A stretch of DNA of 64,000 nucleotides. It comes from Chiua virens (lineage: Eukaryota; Basidiomycota; Agaricomycetes; Boletales; Boletaceae). Below, piece by piece: positions 20,614-31,738 of the stretch (positions are counted from its first letter, which is position 1; every line of letters starts with the position of its first letter). Position numbers and translations under genes: made by a program. The stretch covers positions 186,001 through 250,000 of the forward strand of contig JAHNUO010000030.1 in NCBI GenBank assembly GCA_019787685.1, in the 5' to 3' direction. The notes under the pieces are model-generated. The model was not told the origin of the DNA. It saw only the letters and a program-made list of their open reading frames with translations, and made no database searches.

Positions 20614-21631
20614 TTAGAAGGAATGTGTGGTGGAATGTCTGTTAATGTGAGCAAACCGACCCAGTGGTGACAACCGGTCGTTTAACAATGCCATAGAGAA
20701 GGAATATGCTTGGTCCAACCAATCCTCAAAATCATCCTCTTTGGGAGGGTCATTCTCAGATGGTGGACAACAAGAGAGTCCATCTGCGCCAGTATGTCGG
20801 GTAGCAGGGACATGAATGAGGTGAAAATTGAATAACAAAATGCCTGCAATCCACCTGTTAATGGTTGATTTGGGCTGGAGGTCTGTGTTATTGATCATAC
20901 ATACCCTTAACATATTTCGCGTCGACTTCCACTGTGAAAGTGGCAACACCGAACACAAATATCCAGACTGCTCACAAAGCATGGAACAATCCATACAGCT
21001 CCAGTTTGGCCTGAGAGTAGCGGCTCTCGACCTCTGTGAGACTAATTGAACCAAAGCAGTTTGGGTACCTCTTGCTGTTATCTCCTTCCTGCGATAAGAT
21101 ATAGCCAACCGCAATGTACAACGTATCAACTGCAAGGATAACCTCATTCCCGGATTCGTAATCCAGGCAATGAAGAGCAGGGGAGTGACAGATCGCATCC
21201 TTGAGATGCAGCATAGCAATTTGTTGGGGTTCTCCCCATTCAAATGAGATGCTCTTTCGGGTCAAGTTGACCAACAGTTGAGCAATTGTAGCAAAGTTTT
21301 TGATGAAAATTCGAAGAACACCACACACACCTAAGAATCCGTGTACTTGTGTAAGGTTCTGACACTCGGGCCAGTTGCAGATTTTTTGTACCTTCTTTTC
21401 ATGAGGGATATGGCCATTAGCCATACACTTGTGTCCAACTATGGTCGTGTCTGGTGCTGTGAGTACGAATTTCTTAGTGGATACCATCACTCTGACATTT
21501 TGTAGTCGTTGTAGGATGCAATGGACCACGAGGAGGTGCTCCCAGATGAAGCGACGAATACCTGGGTTTTCTGCGATGGTTTCATAAGAGCCATCTGGAT
21601 TTTGGTAGCAGGTCCAGACTGTTTTGACCGG
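20614..21631 (-). pseudogene. Element E RT connection and RNase H-like region
   Basis: Continues the RT directly after the solo LTR: LPVKT, then ENPGIRRFIWEHL, a VVGHKC motif, LGVCGVLRIFIKNFA and LTRKSISFEWGE, all typical of this gypsy group. The RNase H-like part follows (EVILAVDTLYIAVGYIL), with a frame change near 21040-21240, and ends around ATRHTGADGLSC. The RNase H aspartate is retained in AVDT but the protein is broken. Confidence 0.75.
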
Positions 21632-21636
21632 CAGAT
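21632..21636. repeat. Left target duplication of the solo LTR (CAGAT)
   Basis: CAGAT here and at 22184-22188 flank the solo LTR exactly. Removing the LTR and one copy restores FIDDL-PVKT in RT. Confidence 0.9.
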
Positions 21637-22183
21637 TGTTACAATCACACAATATACTATCCTAATCCCTCTATTTTTCACCTATTGCTCCCTTTGCATT
21701 TGAGCTTGCTACATGCATTCCATTCCTTCCAAGTTTCCAGAACTGAACACTTAGTGAATACATTAACCCATGCCTTGCTATGGTCTAGAACCACTAACCC
21801 TTGACCAGTCTAGACCATACAAACCCTCAGACACCCTCTAGACTCATAGTATGTCATTCTATCCTCCATGCTACCTCATGCTACCTCATGCCTACCCTCA
21901 TATCCATTTCCCCTCATGTCTATGATGCAATTACATTCTATGGCTATGTATTCTAGATCCATATACCCTATACCCATTCAAACCCTTGTCCCATAGCATA
22001 GCATATCTGTAGATTTAGTTTACACTTGTACAAACAGTAAAATAGTATAAAAGGGACATCCCCAACTCACTGAAGGACCCAGTCTTGTCCTTCTGGAGTT
22101 TCCCCAAGCCTCTCTAGTCACTTGACTCACTTTCATTGTTCTTCCAGCAAATAACTTAAGCCTGTAAAGGTTTGGTTGTTTCA
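21637..22183 (+). repeat. Solo LTR inserted in the RT gene of element E
   Basis: 547 bp, TGTTACAATC...GGTTGTTTCA, flanked by the perfect 5-bp duplication CAGAT. A TATAAAAG box lies at 22046-22053 on the plus strand. No internal sequence is present, so it is the product of LTR-LTR recombination. It has little resemblance to the LTRs of A-F beyond the terminal TGTTAC. Confidence 0.9.
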
Positions 22184-22188
22184 CAGAT
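22184..22188. repeat. Right target duplication of the solo LTR (CAGAT)
   Basis: Perfect copy of 21632-21636. Confidence 0.9.
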
Positions 22189-23161
22189 CATCTATGAATG
22201 GATAGGTATAACGAGGTATCTCATCCTGCAAAATAAACGACATGTCGGCCTGATAGATTTGTACTGCGTTTGTGTACCCCATGGGTACCGTAGTGAGCTG
22301 GTGTGGACCCATTGGACTGTTGAAAGTGATAAGGTCGCGTGAATCCAGGTGTAATGGACATTGGTCATATCCGGCAAAAAAGTCCATCATCCCATATACT
22401 GCATATCCGGCAAAAGATTCTGCAAAGTGTTCGACGAGGGGTAGAGTAGAAGAGTCACGGATTGTGACTGCGTTCAGTGGCTGCAAGTCGTGGACGAGTT
22501 GTAGCGATTTACCATCCTGTTTTAGGACGCAAAACCACCATGATCGGTAGGCAGATGTTGAGGGTTCATACACACCGGATGCAATCTGGTCCTTGATAAT
22601 CTGAATTGTGTCAGCCCACATTGCAGGGGGGACTGGGATGTTTCGCAGTATCCAAGGTGTATGAGGTATGGTAGGGATTTTGACAGGAGGGAAATATTGT
22701 TTGAGGAGACAGCTCCACTTGGTTGGTATCCAAGCAAAGGCCGTTTTGTGTTCATGGACGATCCATCGGATTAATTTGACTTCTTCTGGCCATAGCCAGT
22801 TAGCCGGGTCGAGATCTAAAGCATCAGTGCGTTCCTGTGTAAAACATTGTCCAGGGGTAAAGTCGGGTGGATGAGTAGGTAAAAGTTTCAGTCCAGTGAT
22901 AGGATCATCTGGCAGAGATTGTGTGATATGAAACTCCTTACTGGTAGGAACAACTACTGACTGAACTTTACATGCGACCGGTTTATAAACCAGCGCGTGC
23001 GAAGTGGTATCATACAAATACATGGAAGTGATAGTGGAAAGAACATCTGGATTAGGGTCTGTACGTGTGGATGATAAAAATGAGTAATCAGTCGAAGGTG
23101 GGACTGGTCCAATCAAAAGAGGCGGAAGCCATGTGTAAGAAGTTGGGAAATAGAGAGACAA
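22189..23161 (-). pseudogene. Element E reverse transcriptase (N-terminal and palm)
   Basis: An open frame of about 326 codons. Conserved blocks: AFAWIPTKW, VYEPSTSAYRSWWFCVLKQDGKSLQLVHDLQPLN, YGMMDFFAGYDQ, LTTVPMGYTNAVQIYQADM and the catalytic FIDD. The solo LTR splits the gene immediately after FIDDL. The block is more distant from A-D than those are from each other, so E is a separate gypsy lineage. Confidence 0.85.
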
Positions 23162-23445
23162 AATGAATGACAGTTTTTTAAAAAACGAAACCGGATGTGA
23201 CGCGGATAGAAGATTGAAATCTCCCTGATTGGTATATGGATCATCAATAGCTAAAAACCCAAGTCCATTTCGACGACAGTCTGATGGCTGTTACACTGTT
23301 TCTTTTCTTGGCAACAGGGGCATCCTTCTATCCACGCCCGAGTAGACAAAGAGAATTGCTTCCCCATGTTAGGGTTGCGCAGTGTGATCATCTGTGCTCC
23401 ATCTGGGTAATCATCAGTAGTCGCACTCATGAGGCAATGAAACGG

Positions 23446-23967
23446 TCATCTGAGCAACAGGTCAAAGTTTGCCTGGGCCAGAATCTGGACCTGGAGCATC
23501 ACTTCGCCCGTACTGAAGTCTATGGATAGGTTCTCCAGTACCCCCACTGTTTTGTCAACTCTTGTGTTAGTGGATGACATATTCATTGTGTGATCTGACT
23601 GAATTGGGATACCAAGTGTCTCCCAGATATGTTTGGGCATGGCGACAATCTCAGACCCAGAGTCCAAAATGCATCAGATGGGTTGTCCAGATTCTCCTAT
23701 CTTGGCCTCGATTGACTGAAGGGGAAGACTGTGATGCGCCACTATGAGTCCGTTGTTATTTCTGTTTATCCAATCGCCATATTCACGTTTGATCACAAAT
23801 GGGTCAAGACCCGCAAACTTGTTTACCTGCACAGCATGAGTGGATAGGTTAGTTGTAACTTGTTTAGTGGTAGTAAGGTCCTGAAATTGTTTTCGGAACT
23901 CTGGTGCGACTGCGAATAAATCTTTAATGGGCACAGGTATACTTGTATCCAGGACTCGGTCCAACAC
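23446..23967 (-). pseudogene. Element E protease region
   Basis: The catalytic motif is LDSGSEIVAMPKHIWE, with the DSG of retroviral-type aspartic proteases. A stop interrupts the frame just before it, between GESGQPI and the DSG block. The preceding segment (FAGLDPFVIKREYGDW) is the linker from gag. Confidence 0.7.
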
Positions 23968-24240
23968 TCATTGTGGAGCTGAGTCATCCTCGAGCGGAAA
24001 CAAGTATCTATATTGCATCGTAGGGTTAAACAAAGGGTTAGTTTGTGCTGTGTGGAAAGGAGGATTACTTTTGTCATTGGCACAACTAGAAGAGGAAGAA
24101 CCGGACGGTCCAGCTATTGTGGATGTGGGTGCAGGTGATGAGGCAGGTGGGGAGCATAATGGCGTAGATGATGATGATGATTGGGGGTTAGCTTCTTTGG
24201 AGGTCTGTAACTCTGGCGAGATGATCTCCTCAGACACCAT

Positions 24241-25923
24241 GGCCAACTGATTGTTTAGTTTCCTAGGTGGCATATATATGCCATCAAACCAAGCACATTT
24301 ACCCTTGTCCTTGGTTGCCTTATCTGCCTGGAACATAGCCCAAGCCTGTGCAATGTACGATTGGAAATCCAGGTCAGCTACTATGGATAGAGGTTCGCTT
24401 TCCTTGTCCATTTCTGTGAGTGCAAAGGCAGCCGGTTCAATGTCTAGGACTGCTGGTGTTCCCAGATGCATGGATAATAGAATGCCTGCCATGATATGTG
24501 GGGGTAAGTCCCTGGGTGAACCAGTTGGTTGTTGGCCCATGTGTAGTCGACACCGTCCTTAAAACATTGTCCGCCTGGCACTCGAGGGATGTTAGAGCCA
24601 TCCGGCATGTAGAGCTTGTTATCTGACCCTCTGACCACCTTCACCATATTGAGGTATTCAATGCAGATGGGGCAAGAACGCATATAATGGCTGGGTCCAC
24701 CACAGAACTTGCAAGCAGATGAGGTACGTGAGGTTTGGTTTGTCTCTACCTTCACTGTAGGAGCCAGCGAGTATGAAGGAATAGGTGCGGTTGGTCGATA
24801 CATTGATGTGGGTGGTGCAGGTATTTGAGTCGGTTGACGTGGCAGTTGATATGTAGAGGTGAACGGAGGGGGACTGAGTGTGGGGGTGAATGTCGGGCAG
24901 AATGTAGAACCCGTTAGGAGAAAAGTGGCCGCCTTCGTGGAATCATCCATGGAATACAGGTCATTAGGGTGGTGATCCAGTAGTATGATGCATAACCGGT
25001 CATGGATCTCCCGCTGTAGCTCAGGTGGGAACCCATTTAGGTAGAGGCCATTATGGTCAATGTCTGAGATTTTTTGGTTAGCAATTAGTACAGAAGAGAC
25101 CTTATGAAATGCTCAAGTATATTTCCCAAGCTCATCCTGGTTACGCATCTGCCTGCCGTGACACTTCTGAGCCAAGTACTCGAGGTCTGCACAACCATAT
25201 CAGTTCGTACCCTCATATCCGGGGTATAGTTTTTTAACTGCTGACATGAATGCGTCCCAATCCATCAGGTTGGCCATTGTTTCTGGCAGGGTTTGCCAGA
25301 CCTCAGCTTCATCTAGGGCCATGTAGCATAACACAGCTTTTACCTTGTTCATCAGGGTGAGACCAGCCGCATTGCCAAGAAATTCTATATTCTCCAGGTA
25401 ATGCAGTAACTTGGACAGCATTTTTCTGTCAAATTTAGGGGCATTTGGTGTGCCTTGTAAAGGCATTTGGAAGGGTTGTTGCGCCATCTGGTTCTGTGGA
25501 GGTGGGGTAGGACAAGACGGTTGCGAAGGTGACAATACGGTTCAAGAAGGGGATGTAGGGGATGGATTAAGTAGAGAAGATAAAGAAACAGATGAAGAGG
25601 ATTTAGAAGATGGTTTAGAAGGAGTAGAGGAATGTGAGGATGGTAACAAAGGAAGAGTTGTTAGAGGAGATACATAGATCAGGGTCGGGTGAATGGTATC
25701 GAGTAAAAGAGGCTTCCAGTGCAGAAGGAAAATTAGTAAAACTGCCCAGGACAACGGGTGAATCAGGTGAACGTAGTGTGAAGGAGTCAATGCGGTTATT
25801 CTGCACTCTATCCAGGGTAACCAAAGTAAAAAGCTCAGTGTCAGCAGAGATATCCAGATTTCTAAGACTTGAGAGTAGCTCGTCTACCTCTAGTCGCTCT
25901 GGTGTAGACCTGAGTGATCTCAT
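24241..25923 (-). pseudogene. Element E gag with zinc knuckle
   Basis: The N-terminal part is acidic and Ser-rich. The capsid-like part around 25200-25535 has GTPNAPKFDRKMLSKLLHYL and ALDEAEVWQTLPE. After several stops a CCHC knuckle follows, CKFCGGPSHYMRSC (near 24710), with GGQCFKDGVDYTW downstream. Its capsid part is the region that resembles the F Gag. Confidence 0.75.
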
Positions 25924-25942
25924 CCTGACAACCTAAAAAGAA

Positions 25943-25961
25943 CCCCTCATGGTGGGCTCCA
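25943..25961 (-). other. tRNA-type primer-binding site of element E
   Basis: On the minus strand TGGAGCCCACCATGAGGGG starts two bases inside the 5' LTR. It is nearly identical to the F site, and unlike the self-priming site of A-D. Confidence 0.55.
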
Positions 25962-25963
25962 GT

Positions 25964-26767
25964 TGAAGAAGTATTAAATGGGCTAGTGTGACAGGACCAG
26001 GATTAGTGGAATGGTCAGATAGAAAGAAAAGGGATGGGTGCGAGTATGACTCATCCCAAGGGGTTCTGAGGTTAGAGACAAAGTGTCAAGGCGTTGACAA
26101 GAGCTTTGAAAGCAATCCGGACGCGTTCACAGGTGAAACTGTATGAGGATTGACAAAACCAGCCGAAATGCGGACAGTTGGATAGTTTGGTGACAAGGCA
26201 AAGACTCAAGCACAACGGCAATCAAGTACAAGTCAGGGTGGATAGAAAGATAGTTAAACAGACGAGGCGACTTAGAATGTGAGAGAAACAGGGATTGAAA
26301 GATGAAATTTTTATTTACGAACACAAATTTTATAGTCTCAGGTATTCCCGGGACTTTTACAGCAGATGAAGTATCAAATAAATAAGGAAAGCATATGTAT
26401 ATGGAGCTGTCTCTCATGGAGATCAACCTGTGAAAAGGAAAACAATGTTCTTATAACCAATTGGATACATGTCGATAACATGGAACTGTCTGAGAAGAAT
26501 CTAAGAAGGTATGAAATAAATTGGAAATTGGACAAAAGAGAGTTGATTAGTGTGCGTCATGTGATCTCGATCGAGTGACCTGATTTGGTCACCTCATGCA
26601 GAAACATGTAGGAACGAAAAACAAAACATATGAATATGGGTTGGATCCACTCAGATGGACATGGGACCACAATGGACGGATAGGACAATCAATATGGGGA
26701 GTCTGGGCATCCTGTAAACAAAGCGGGAATATGGGTTTATCACCTCAAGGGGTCATTGACTCCTACA
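25964..26767 (-). repeat. 5' LTR of element E
   Basis: 804 bp, direct repeat of 3338-4141. A GACTATAAA-type promoter core lies on the minus strand. Its right edge abuts the second part of the interrupted C/D-family LTR. Confidence 0.8.
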
Positions 26768-26880
26768 GCACTGTGGAGTCAAAGAGTGACCTGGTCAGCT
26801 AAGTTGCTACCAGGAGGAACAAGGTTGGACTCAGGAAGTTTCCTAAGTTGTCCATCAGAGAATCTATACTCTTGGGTATG
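26768..26880 (-). repeat. Continuation of the interrupted D LTR, fused to the C pol gene
   Basis: Aligns with positions about 97-205 of the C LTR (from gcactgtggag to gagaatctatac). At 26880/26881 it switches to RT coding sequence of element C, without the rest of the LTR, integrase or RNase H. A deletion therefore joined the D LTR to the C pol. Confidence 0.75.
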
Positions 26881-28053
26881 ATGAATGCGGCTTTCCACTG
26901 GTGTCCATCCTTGATTCTGACATTGTTGTAGCCCTATCATACGTCAAACTTGGTGAAAAGGTTGGCATCCTTCAGTTTGTTGACAAGGTCAGAGATGAGA
27001 GGAAGGGGGTATGCATCACGAAAGGTATGTTCATTGATGTAACAGTAGTCCTGGCAGGGGCAGAGCTTGCCATCCTTTTTTTGATGAAAAAGAAAGGAGA
27101 GGCTTGGGGAGAATGTGAGGGACAGATTTTGCCGTTGGCCAAATGTTCATCAATGAACTTGTCTGTGGCTTTTCGTTCATCCAGGGATAACGGGTAGACC
27201 TTCCCCACCTTGGGTTTGAACAAGTCTTTGAGGTGGATTTCATGGTCGCAGGATCGGGATGGAGGCATTTGGTTGAATGGCTCCTTCGCGAACACGGATT
27301 CAAACTCAGCATACTCCGGAGGGATGGTTACTTTGGTTTTGGGTGCTGCTGCAGCGAGAGAGGTGGCATTTGTAAGTTTGTCTGGTAGGGTGGTTCAAAC
27401 AAAGCGCTGTCCTGCACGCATGACATGGTTTACAGAGTTTTGTACTGAGCCAATCGTGAATCGGTGGCTGGTTTGTGCGTTTAGGTAGTCGTAGAGTTTG
27501 CCGTCCCAGATGGGATTGACATCAAGGTGGTGGACTGGGCAGTTTGGTGAAGGGTGAGTGAGTTTGGCGGAGTGGCAGGGTTTGTCAGTGGTAATGGGGG
27601 GAAGGTCAGTTTGGGGAGAGGAGATGGTAATAGTTTTGGTGGCCCAATCAATGACTGGGTTAGTTGCTTTAAGCCAAGGGAGTCCAAGGATGACATTTTC
27701 AGAACCACAGTGGATAATATGGAATTTTACTCACTGGAGTACCCCACCGAGTGCAATTCATAGGGTGGTGGTGAATTTGATATCACCATTTTTGTTCATG
27801 ATAGCATCTACATCCCTGACCAGGATTGGGTTCAGGAGACGCTCTTTTGGGAACTTGTTCTTCTGGACAAAGTGCCAGTTGATACAGTTAATCCCAGCTC
27901 CCGAGTCAATGAGAGCGTGAGTGTCAACATCTTTTGAGGTAGCAGTAGCATTCAATCTAATGGGAATTTGCATAGATTGGGAGGATAATTCAGCTACTAG
28001 TACATGGCTATGAGAAGTGGAAGATACTGGCGTTGAAGCAGTCTTCCTCCTTA
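26881..28053 (-). pseudogene. Element C protease and partial RT
   Basis: Protease ALIDSGAGINC (27758-27973) is intact over the active site. The RT N-terminal part retains MFAKEPFNQMPPSRSCDHEIHL and ASPFFFIKK, then a frameshift. Sequence ends in the RT palm before the YMDD box. Confidence 0.8.
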
Positions 28054-29193
28054 AAAACCTGTGACTGGAGTGGTCACCTTGTTGACACTAATGGCGTCCT
28101 CATTGTCATCTTCTTCAATTTCGATGAGTGCTGGGATAGATTCAGGTTTTGATTCAGTTTTCTGTACTTTCTTTGTGGGAGTAGGGGTTTTCATTGCAAA
28201 GACGGGGCAGGAGGTGGTTCAGTGTCCTGGTTGTCTGCACCAGAAGCAGAGGTTTTGGTCGACACAGCACTTTTGTTTAGCGTCGGTCATCTTGGAGATG
28301 TGGACTGCATCTATATCCATGGCATCAGGGTCTTGCTCCTTCTTCTTGGGTTGGTCGTGGAAAACAACGGCAGTGGCTGGTTTTTTGTTGTGCCAGGTGA
28401 TTTCATTGGCATGTTCCCATTGGGTTTTGAAGTGGATAGCTTGGGTATACCACTTGTTGATGGAAGTAGGTGCTGTGTCCATTCCCTGGATCCTTCTCAT
28501 AAGCGAAGGTGGGAGTCCCACAGCAAAGAAGTTGATGAGGACTGAGTCTGATCCTGTGAGCCCAGCGGTAATGACTTTGTTCTGAAAGGTGGAAATGCAT
28601 GAGGGGACGTCGTTGTTTTTGGTGGCGCGGGTGGTGGATAACCAGGCAATGGCATCTCCCTTGGTGTTGTGGTGTTCAAAGTCCTTTCGGAACTCTACTT
28701 GCCAGTCGGTCCAAGTTCTGAAGGATTGGAGGGTGAGGGACTTGGCCCAGAAGGTGTCTGCCCAAGTTTTGGCAGATCCATCAGTCATGAATGATAGGGC
28801 AAAGGCTACCTTCTTGTTATTCGTGTTGTAGACATCCTCGTTGATGAAGAGGTAGGTAGCTACATCATTGAGCCAGGGGATGGCTTGGTCATAGATTCCA
28901 TTGAATGCAGATGGTTTGCCTAGGCAGAGTTCAACTGGTTTGTTGTGACTCATGGTCTGGGTAGATGTTGTGGGGGGGGTCGATGGGGTGTAGATTATGC
29001 TGGGGTTTGGGTTTGGGATTGATGGTGGTCCTGGGTTTGGAGTCAGAGTGGTTGGGGATGCGAAGGTGGCAAGACTTGGTAAGTCTAGGGAGGCGGTAAG
29101 ACGACTAGCTAGTTGCTGAGTTTCGTCTTCCAATTCAGAGTGGTGGACATTGATGTCTGGGTTGTTCTCCTGTTGTTCAGAAGATGGTGACAA
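28051..29193 (-). pseudogene. Element C gag
   Basis: 324 codons are open from 29193, with an acidic N-terminal extension, the capsid-type domain and the knuckle start CFWCRQPGH, then a TGA shared with D. Downstream codons still align with the A Gag tail to a TAA at 28051-28053. The heptamer before it is A GGT TTT, one base off the slippery form in A, B and D. Confidence 0.85.
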
Positions 29194-29334
29194 GGGTTCA
29201 GGGTTATTGTCCGACTGATCAGAGGGTGGGGGGTTGGAAGACCTAAGCCTCCAGGCGGCAGCGATGCTTGGACGAGAGGGGCATCCTGAAGAAATGGTGG
29301 GCAGCTATCTGCACAAAGGCAGGCTGGTAAGGGT

Positions 29335-29345
29335 AGTCTTGTTCT
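29335..29345 (-). other. Self-priming primer-binding site of element C
   Basis: The minus strand reads AGAACAAGACT, complementary to AGTCTTGTTCT in the C LTR (29628-29618), which lies 33 bases after the TATAAATA box (from 29661). Relative to A and B both partners changed one base, keeping the pairing. Confidence 0.75.
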
Positions 29346-29347
29346 TA

Positions 29348-29918
29348 TGTTACGGTAGTTCCAGGTAGGACCTAATGTAGCTGCAAAAGCACTAAGTAAC
29401 AAGTGGCTGCGATAACTTGAACAACCACCACTTGATATGTGGCACACTGTAGAGTTCAAAGAGTGACCTGGTCAGCTGAGTTGCTACCAGGAGGAACAAG
29501 ATTGGACTCAGAAAGTTTCCTAAGTTGTCCATCGGAGAATCTATACTTGTAGGACCTAGGCAAGGGTGACTTTCAATGAAGTCCAAGGGAGTTGAGTGTA
29601 CTTCAGCTAGATTGCGGAGAACAAGACTAGTGTACAGGAGTAACTCAACAAGCTATTTATATGTAAGATCAGGCGCACGGACCAGCAGAAGAATGGGTGA
29701 CCGAGAAGAGCAGAACAGGCACAAATGGTCAAAAGAGGAAATTGTATGACACGAAGGTAATGGATGATGACGAAAGAACAAATGAGTAAGTGACCGGGTT
29801 GAGCCAGTCCCTGGGAAAAGGGTTATGAAATGGAACGAGTACAGAGGAATGTAGAGAGATACTGGAAGTATCAAGCATAGGAAGCAGTACGAGTGAAAGA
29901 AAGAAAAGAATCGTAACA
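29348..29918 (-). repeat. 5' LTR of element C
   Basis: 571 bp, TGTTACGG...CGTAACA. On the minus strand TATAAATA (29661-29654) precedes the R start AGTCTTGTTCT. Shorter than the 735-bp LTR of A but alignable over much of its length. Confidence 0.85.
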
Positions 29919-30513
29919 GGTTGATCATTCGAAAGCCTCCCTACATGTGCATATATGACCCACTTTCACCTTCCTGATACTTATTTGAGAATGCCATCAG
30001 AGTGGTACTATTGATGAAGCTCGAGCATGAATGAAAAAGTTGGCCAGAAATGTGTGTTGGACTCGGGTTAGGAATGTTGCAAGTGTTGATATCTTTGCTT
30101 AGTACAGATATATTTGGTACACATTTTCAACTACCCTCAAATTAATTGGCCTTGCCCTTTACTGACTTGTGTGATAGTAGTACGTCTTTTCTAACTGTCT
30201 GACACTTGTTTTCAACTGTAGCTACCGTTATGAGGAATATGTAAACTGTATAATTGGTATCTTCACTGACAGTCTGACATTTGTTATGCACTCAGCCTAC
30301 TGTTATAAAGAATATGTAAAGCTGTACCAGACTGGTCAACATTGCTGGCCATTACCAAATCCCATGATGTGTGTCATTACTGACTGTTTGATACTTATTC
30401 TTCACCAGACCTACTGTTCCAAAGTAATAATAAGACCTTTTTACCATTATATAATTTAGCTTTCTTCAGCATGTATTATAAGGCATTGTCAGAAAATCTG
30501 CAGTCTCATGATA
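29919..30513. repeat. Left arm of a 595-bp inverted repeat pair
   Basis: Reverse complement of 49181-49775, with roughly 92% identity by eye and mostly transition differences. Contains three imperfect copies of a motif of about 50 bp (TGWYTGAYAYTTR...CTACYGTT, often followed by GAATATGTAAA) starting near 30195, 30270 and 30382. The outer edge is truncated or masked by the C LTR. No coding capacity was seen. Likely a terminal inverted repeat of a DNA transposon. Confidence 0.75.
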
Positions 30514-30615
30514 GAACTGTTGATGGAGCGGTATCTCATTGTTCAACATGTATTGATATCTTGATGTTTATGCTATCCCAGCAAAGGATATGAGGTCCAC
30601 ATGCAATCTGACAAG

Positions 30616-31348
30616 TGTTACAATTTCTGTCTTTCTTTCACTTGTACTACTTCAGTCCACTCGATACCTAGGTATCTTCGTACGTTCATCCATACTCGTT
30701 CACTTCTTACGTTCTTAACCCCGCACCGGTGTTACCCGAGTGCTTACTCATTTCTTTCTCGTCATCATCTGATGGCATCACACTTACTCATTTCATTCTC
30801 GTCATCACCCGATGGCTTCACATTTGTCATTTCATCTTCATCATCATCCATTGCCTTCACATTGTACAATTCTCCTTTTGGTTATCGCGCACTTCCCTTT
30901 TGGCCTTTCACCCTTCCGCTCTTCTGGCCTTCCCCTTTTAGTTACTTGGTCCGTGCGTGATCCTTGTAGTATAAATACCTCGCAGCGATACTCATGTACA
31001 CCAGTCTTGATCTCCGCAATCTAGCTGAGTATCACTGCTCCACTCAGACCCTTCCTTGTGAACACTTGACCAGGGACTTCTCTCATTGACCCTTGACCCA
31101 CTTGGACTCAACGTAGTCAAAACACCTTTGACCCTTGACCGTCCCTCAGGTATAGATTCCCAACTGGACAACTCTCAGCAATGCCTGAGTTTTCACTCGT
31201 CTCTCTGGTAGCAATCTGCTGACCAGAAAACCCTCATTCAACTCTTCAGCGCACCACATATCAAGTGGTGGTTGTTTGAGTTATCGCAGCCACTTGGTAC
31301 TTGACGCTTTTGCGGCTACGTTAGGTCCTACCCAGAACTATTGTAACA
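30616..31348 (+). repeat. 5' LTR of element B
   Basis: TGTTACAATTTC...ATTGTAACA. TATAAATA at 30970-30977; the predicted RNA start AGTCTTGATCT is at 31003-31013, 33 bases downstream. Confidence 0.95.
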
Positions 31349-31350
31349 TA

Positions 31351-31361
31351 AGATCAAGACT
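31351..31361 (+). other. Self-priming primer-binding site of element B
   Basis: AGATCAAGACT, two bases after the LTR, complementary over 11 bases to 31003-31013. Same pair as element A. Confidence 0.75.
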
Positions 31362-31738
31362 ACCCATACAGCCTGCCCTCACACAGCTAGCTGCCCACCA
31401 TTGCAGGATGACCTCCCACCCGTCCACTCTTGAACCCTAATTGGAGTCTCTGGACCTCAAACACCCCTTCGTCCGATTTATCCGACAAAAACCCCGAACC
31501 CTCGACCCCACTTTCTGAACCCCAGGAAGCAGACCTCAACATCAACGTCGAGAACCTTGACTCGGAGGATGAAACCCAGCAACTGGCTAATTGTCTTCAC
31601 CAATCACTTGACCTCCCCGCACTTGCCACCTTCACATCCCCTACGACCCCACGAAGGCTAAATCCCAGACCACCATCTATCTAGAACCAGAACCCATCCA
31701 TCGTTACTCCATCGGTACAACTACTGCAACCCCCCACC

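Larger units (their letters stand above)
3338..26767 (-). mobile_element. Element E: old Ty3/gypsy retrotransposon hosting nested elements F and A and a solo LTR
   Basis: Two 804-bp direct repeats (3338-4141 and 25964-26767; TGAAGAAG...TCCTACA) bound the element. Between them on the minus strand are gag, protease, RT, RNase H and integrase relics, a C-terminal Pol tail left of F, and about 3 kb before the 3' LTR that holds an antisense gene. Without F and its duplication E is about 11.4 kb. The flanks are the two halves of one LTR of the C/D family. The flanking tetranucleotides gtgc and gcac fit a decayed 4-bp duplication of GCGC. Confidence 0.8.
26881..29918 (-). mobile_element. Element C: truncated gypsy copy (5' LTR, gag, protease, part of RT)
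   Basis: On the minus strand: LTR 29348-29918 (571 bp), self-priming site, gag, protease, first part of RT, then an abrupt end at 26881. It is the closest relative of D and shares with it a stop inside the Gag zinc knuckle. The LTR end at 29918 lies directly on the left inverted repeat, so C inserted into that repeat. Confidence 0.85.

Noticed and set aside
24110..24190. Possible tRNA, rRNA or other structured RNA genes in the window
   Set aside because: No cloverleaf, A/B box pair or rRNA-like stretch was recognised by eye here or elsewhere; a tRNA scan would be needed to exclude them fully.
30514..30610. Short stretch between the left inverted repeat and element B as part of the arm
   Set aside because: The match to the right arm stops at 30513; beyond it the right side is cullin coding sequence and the left side is unrelated.
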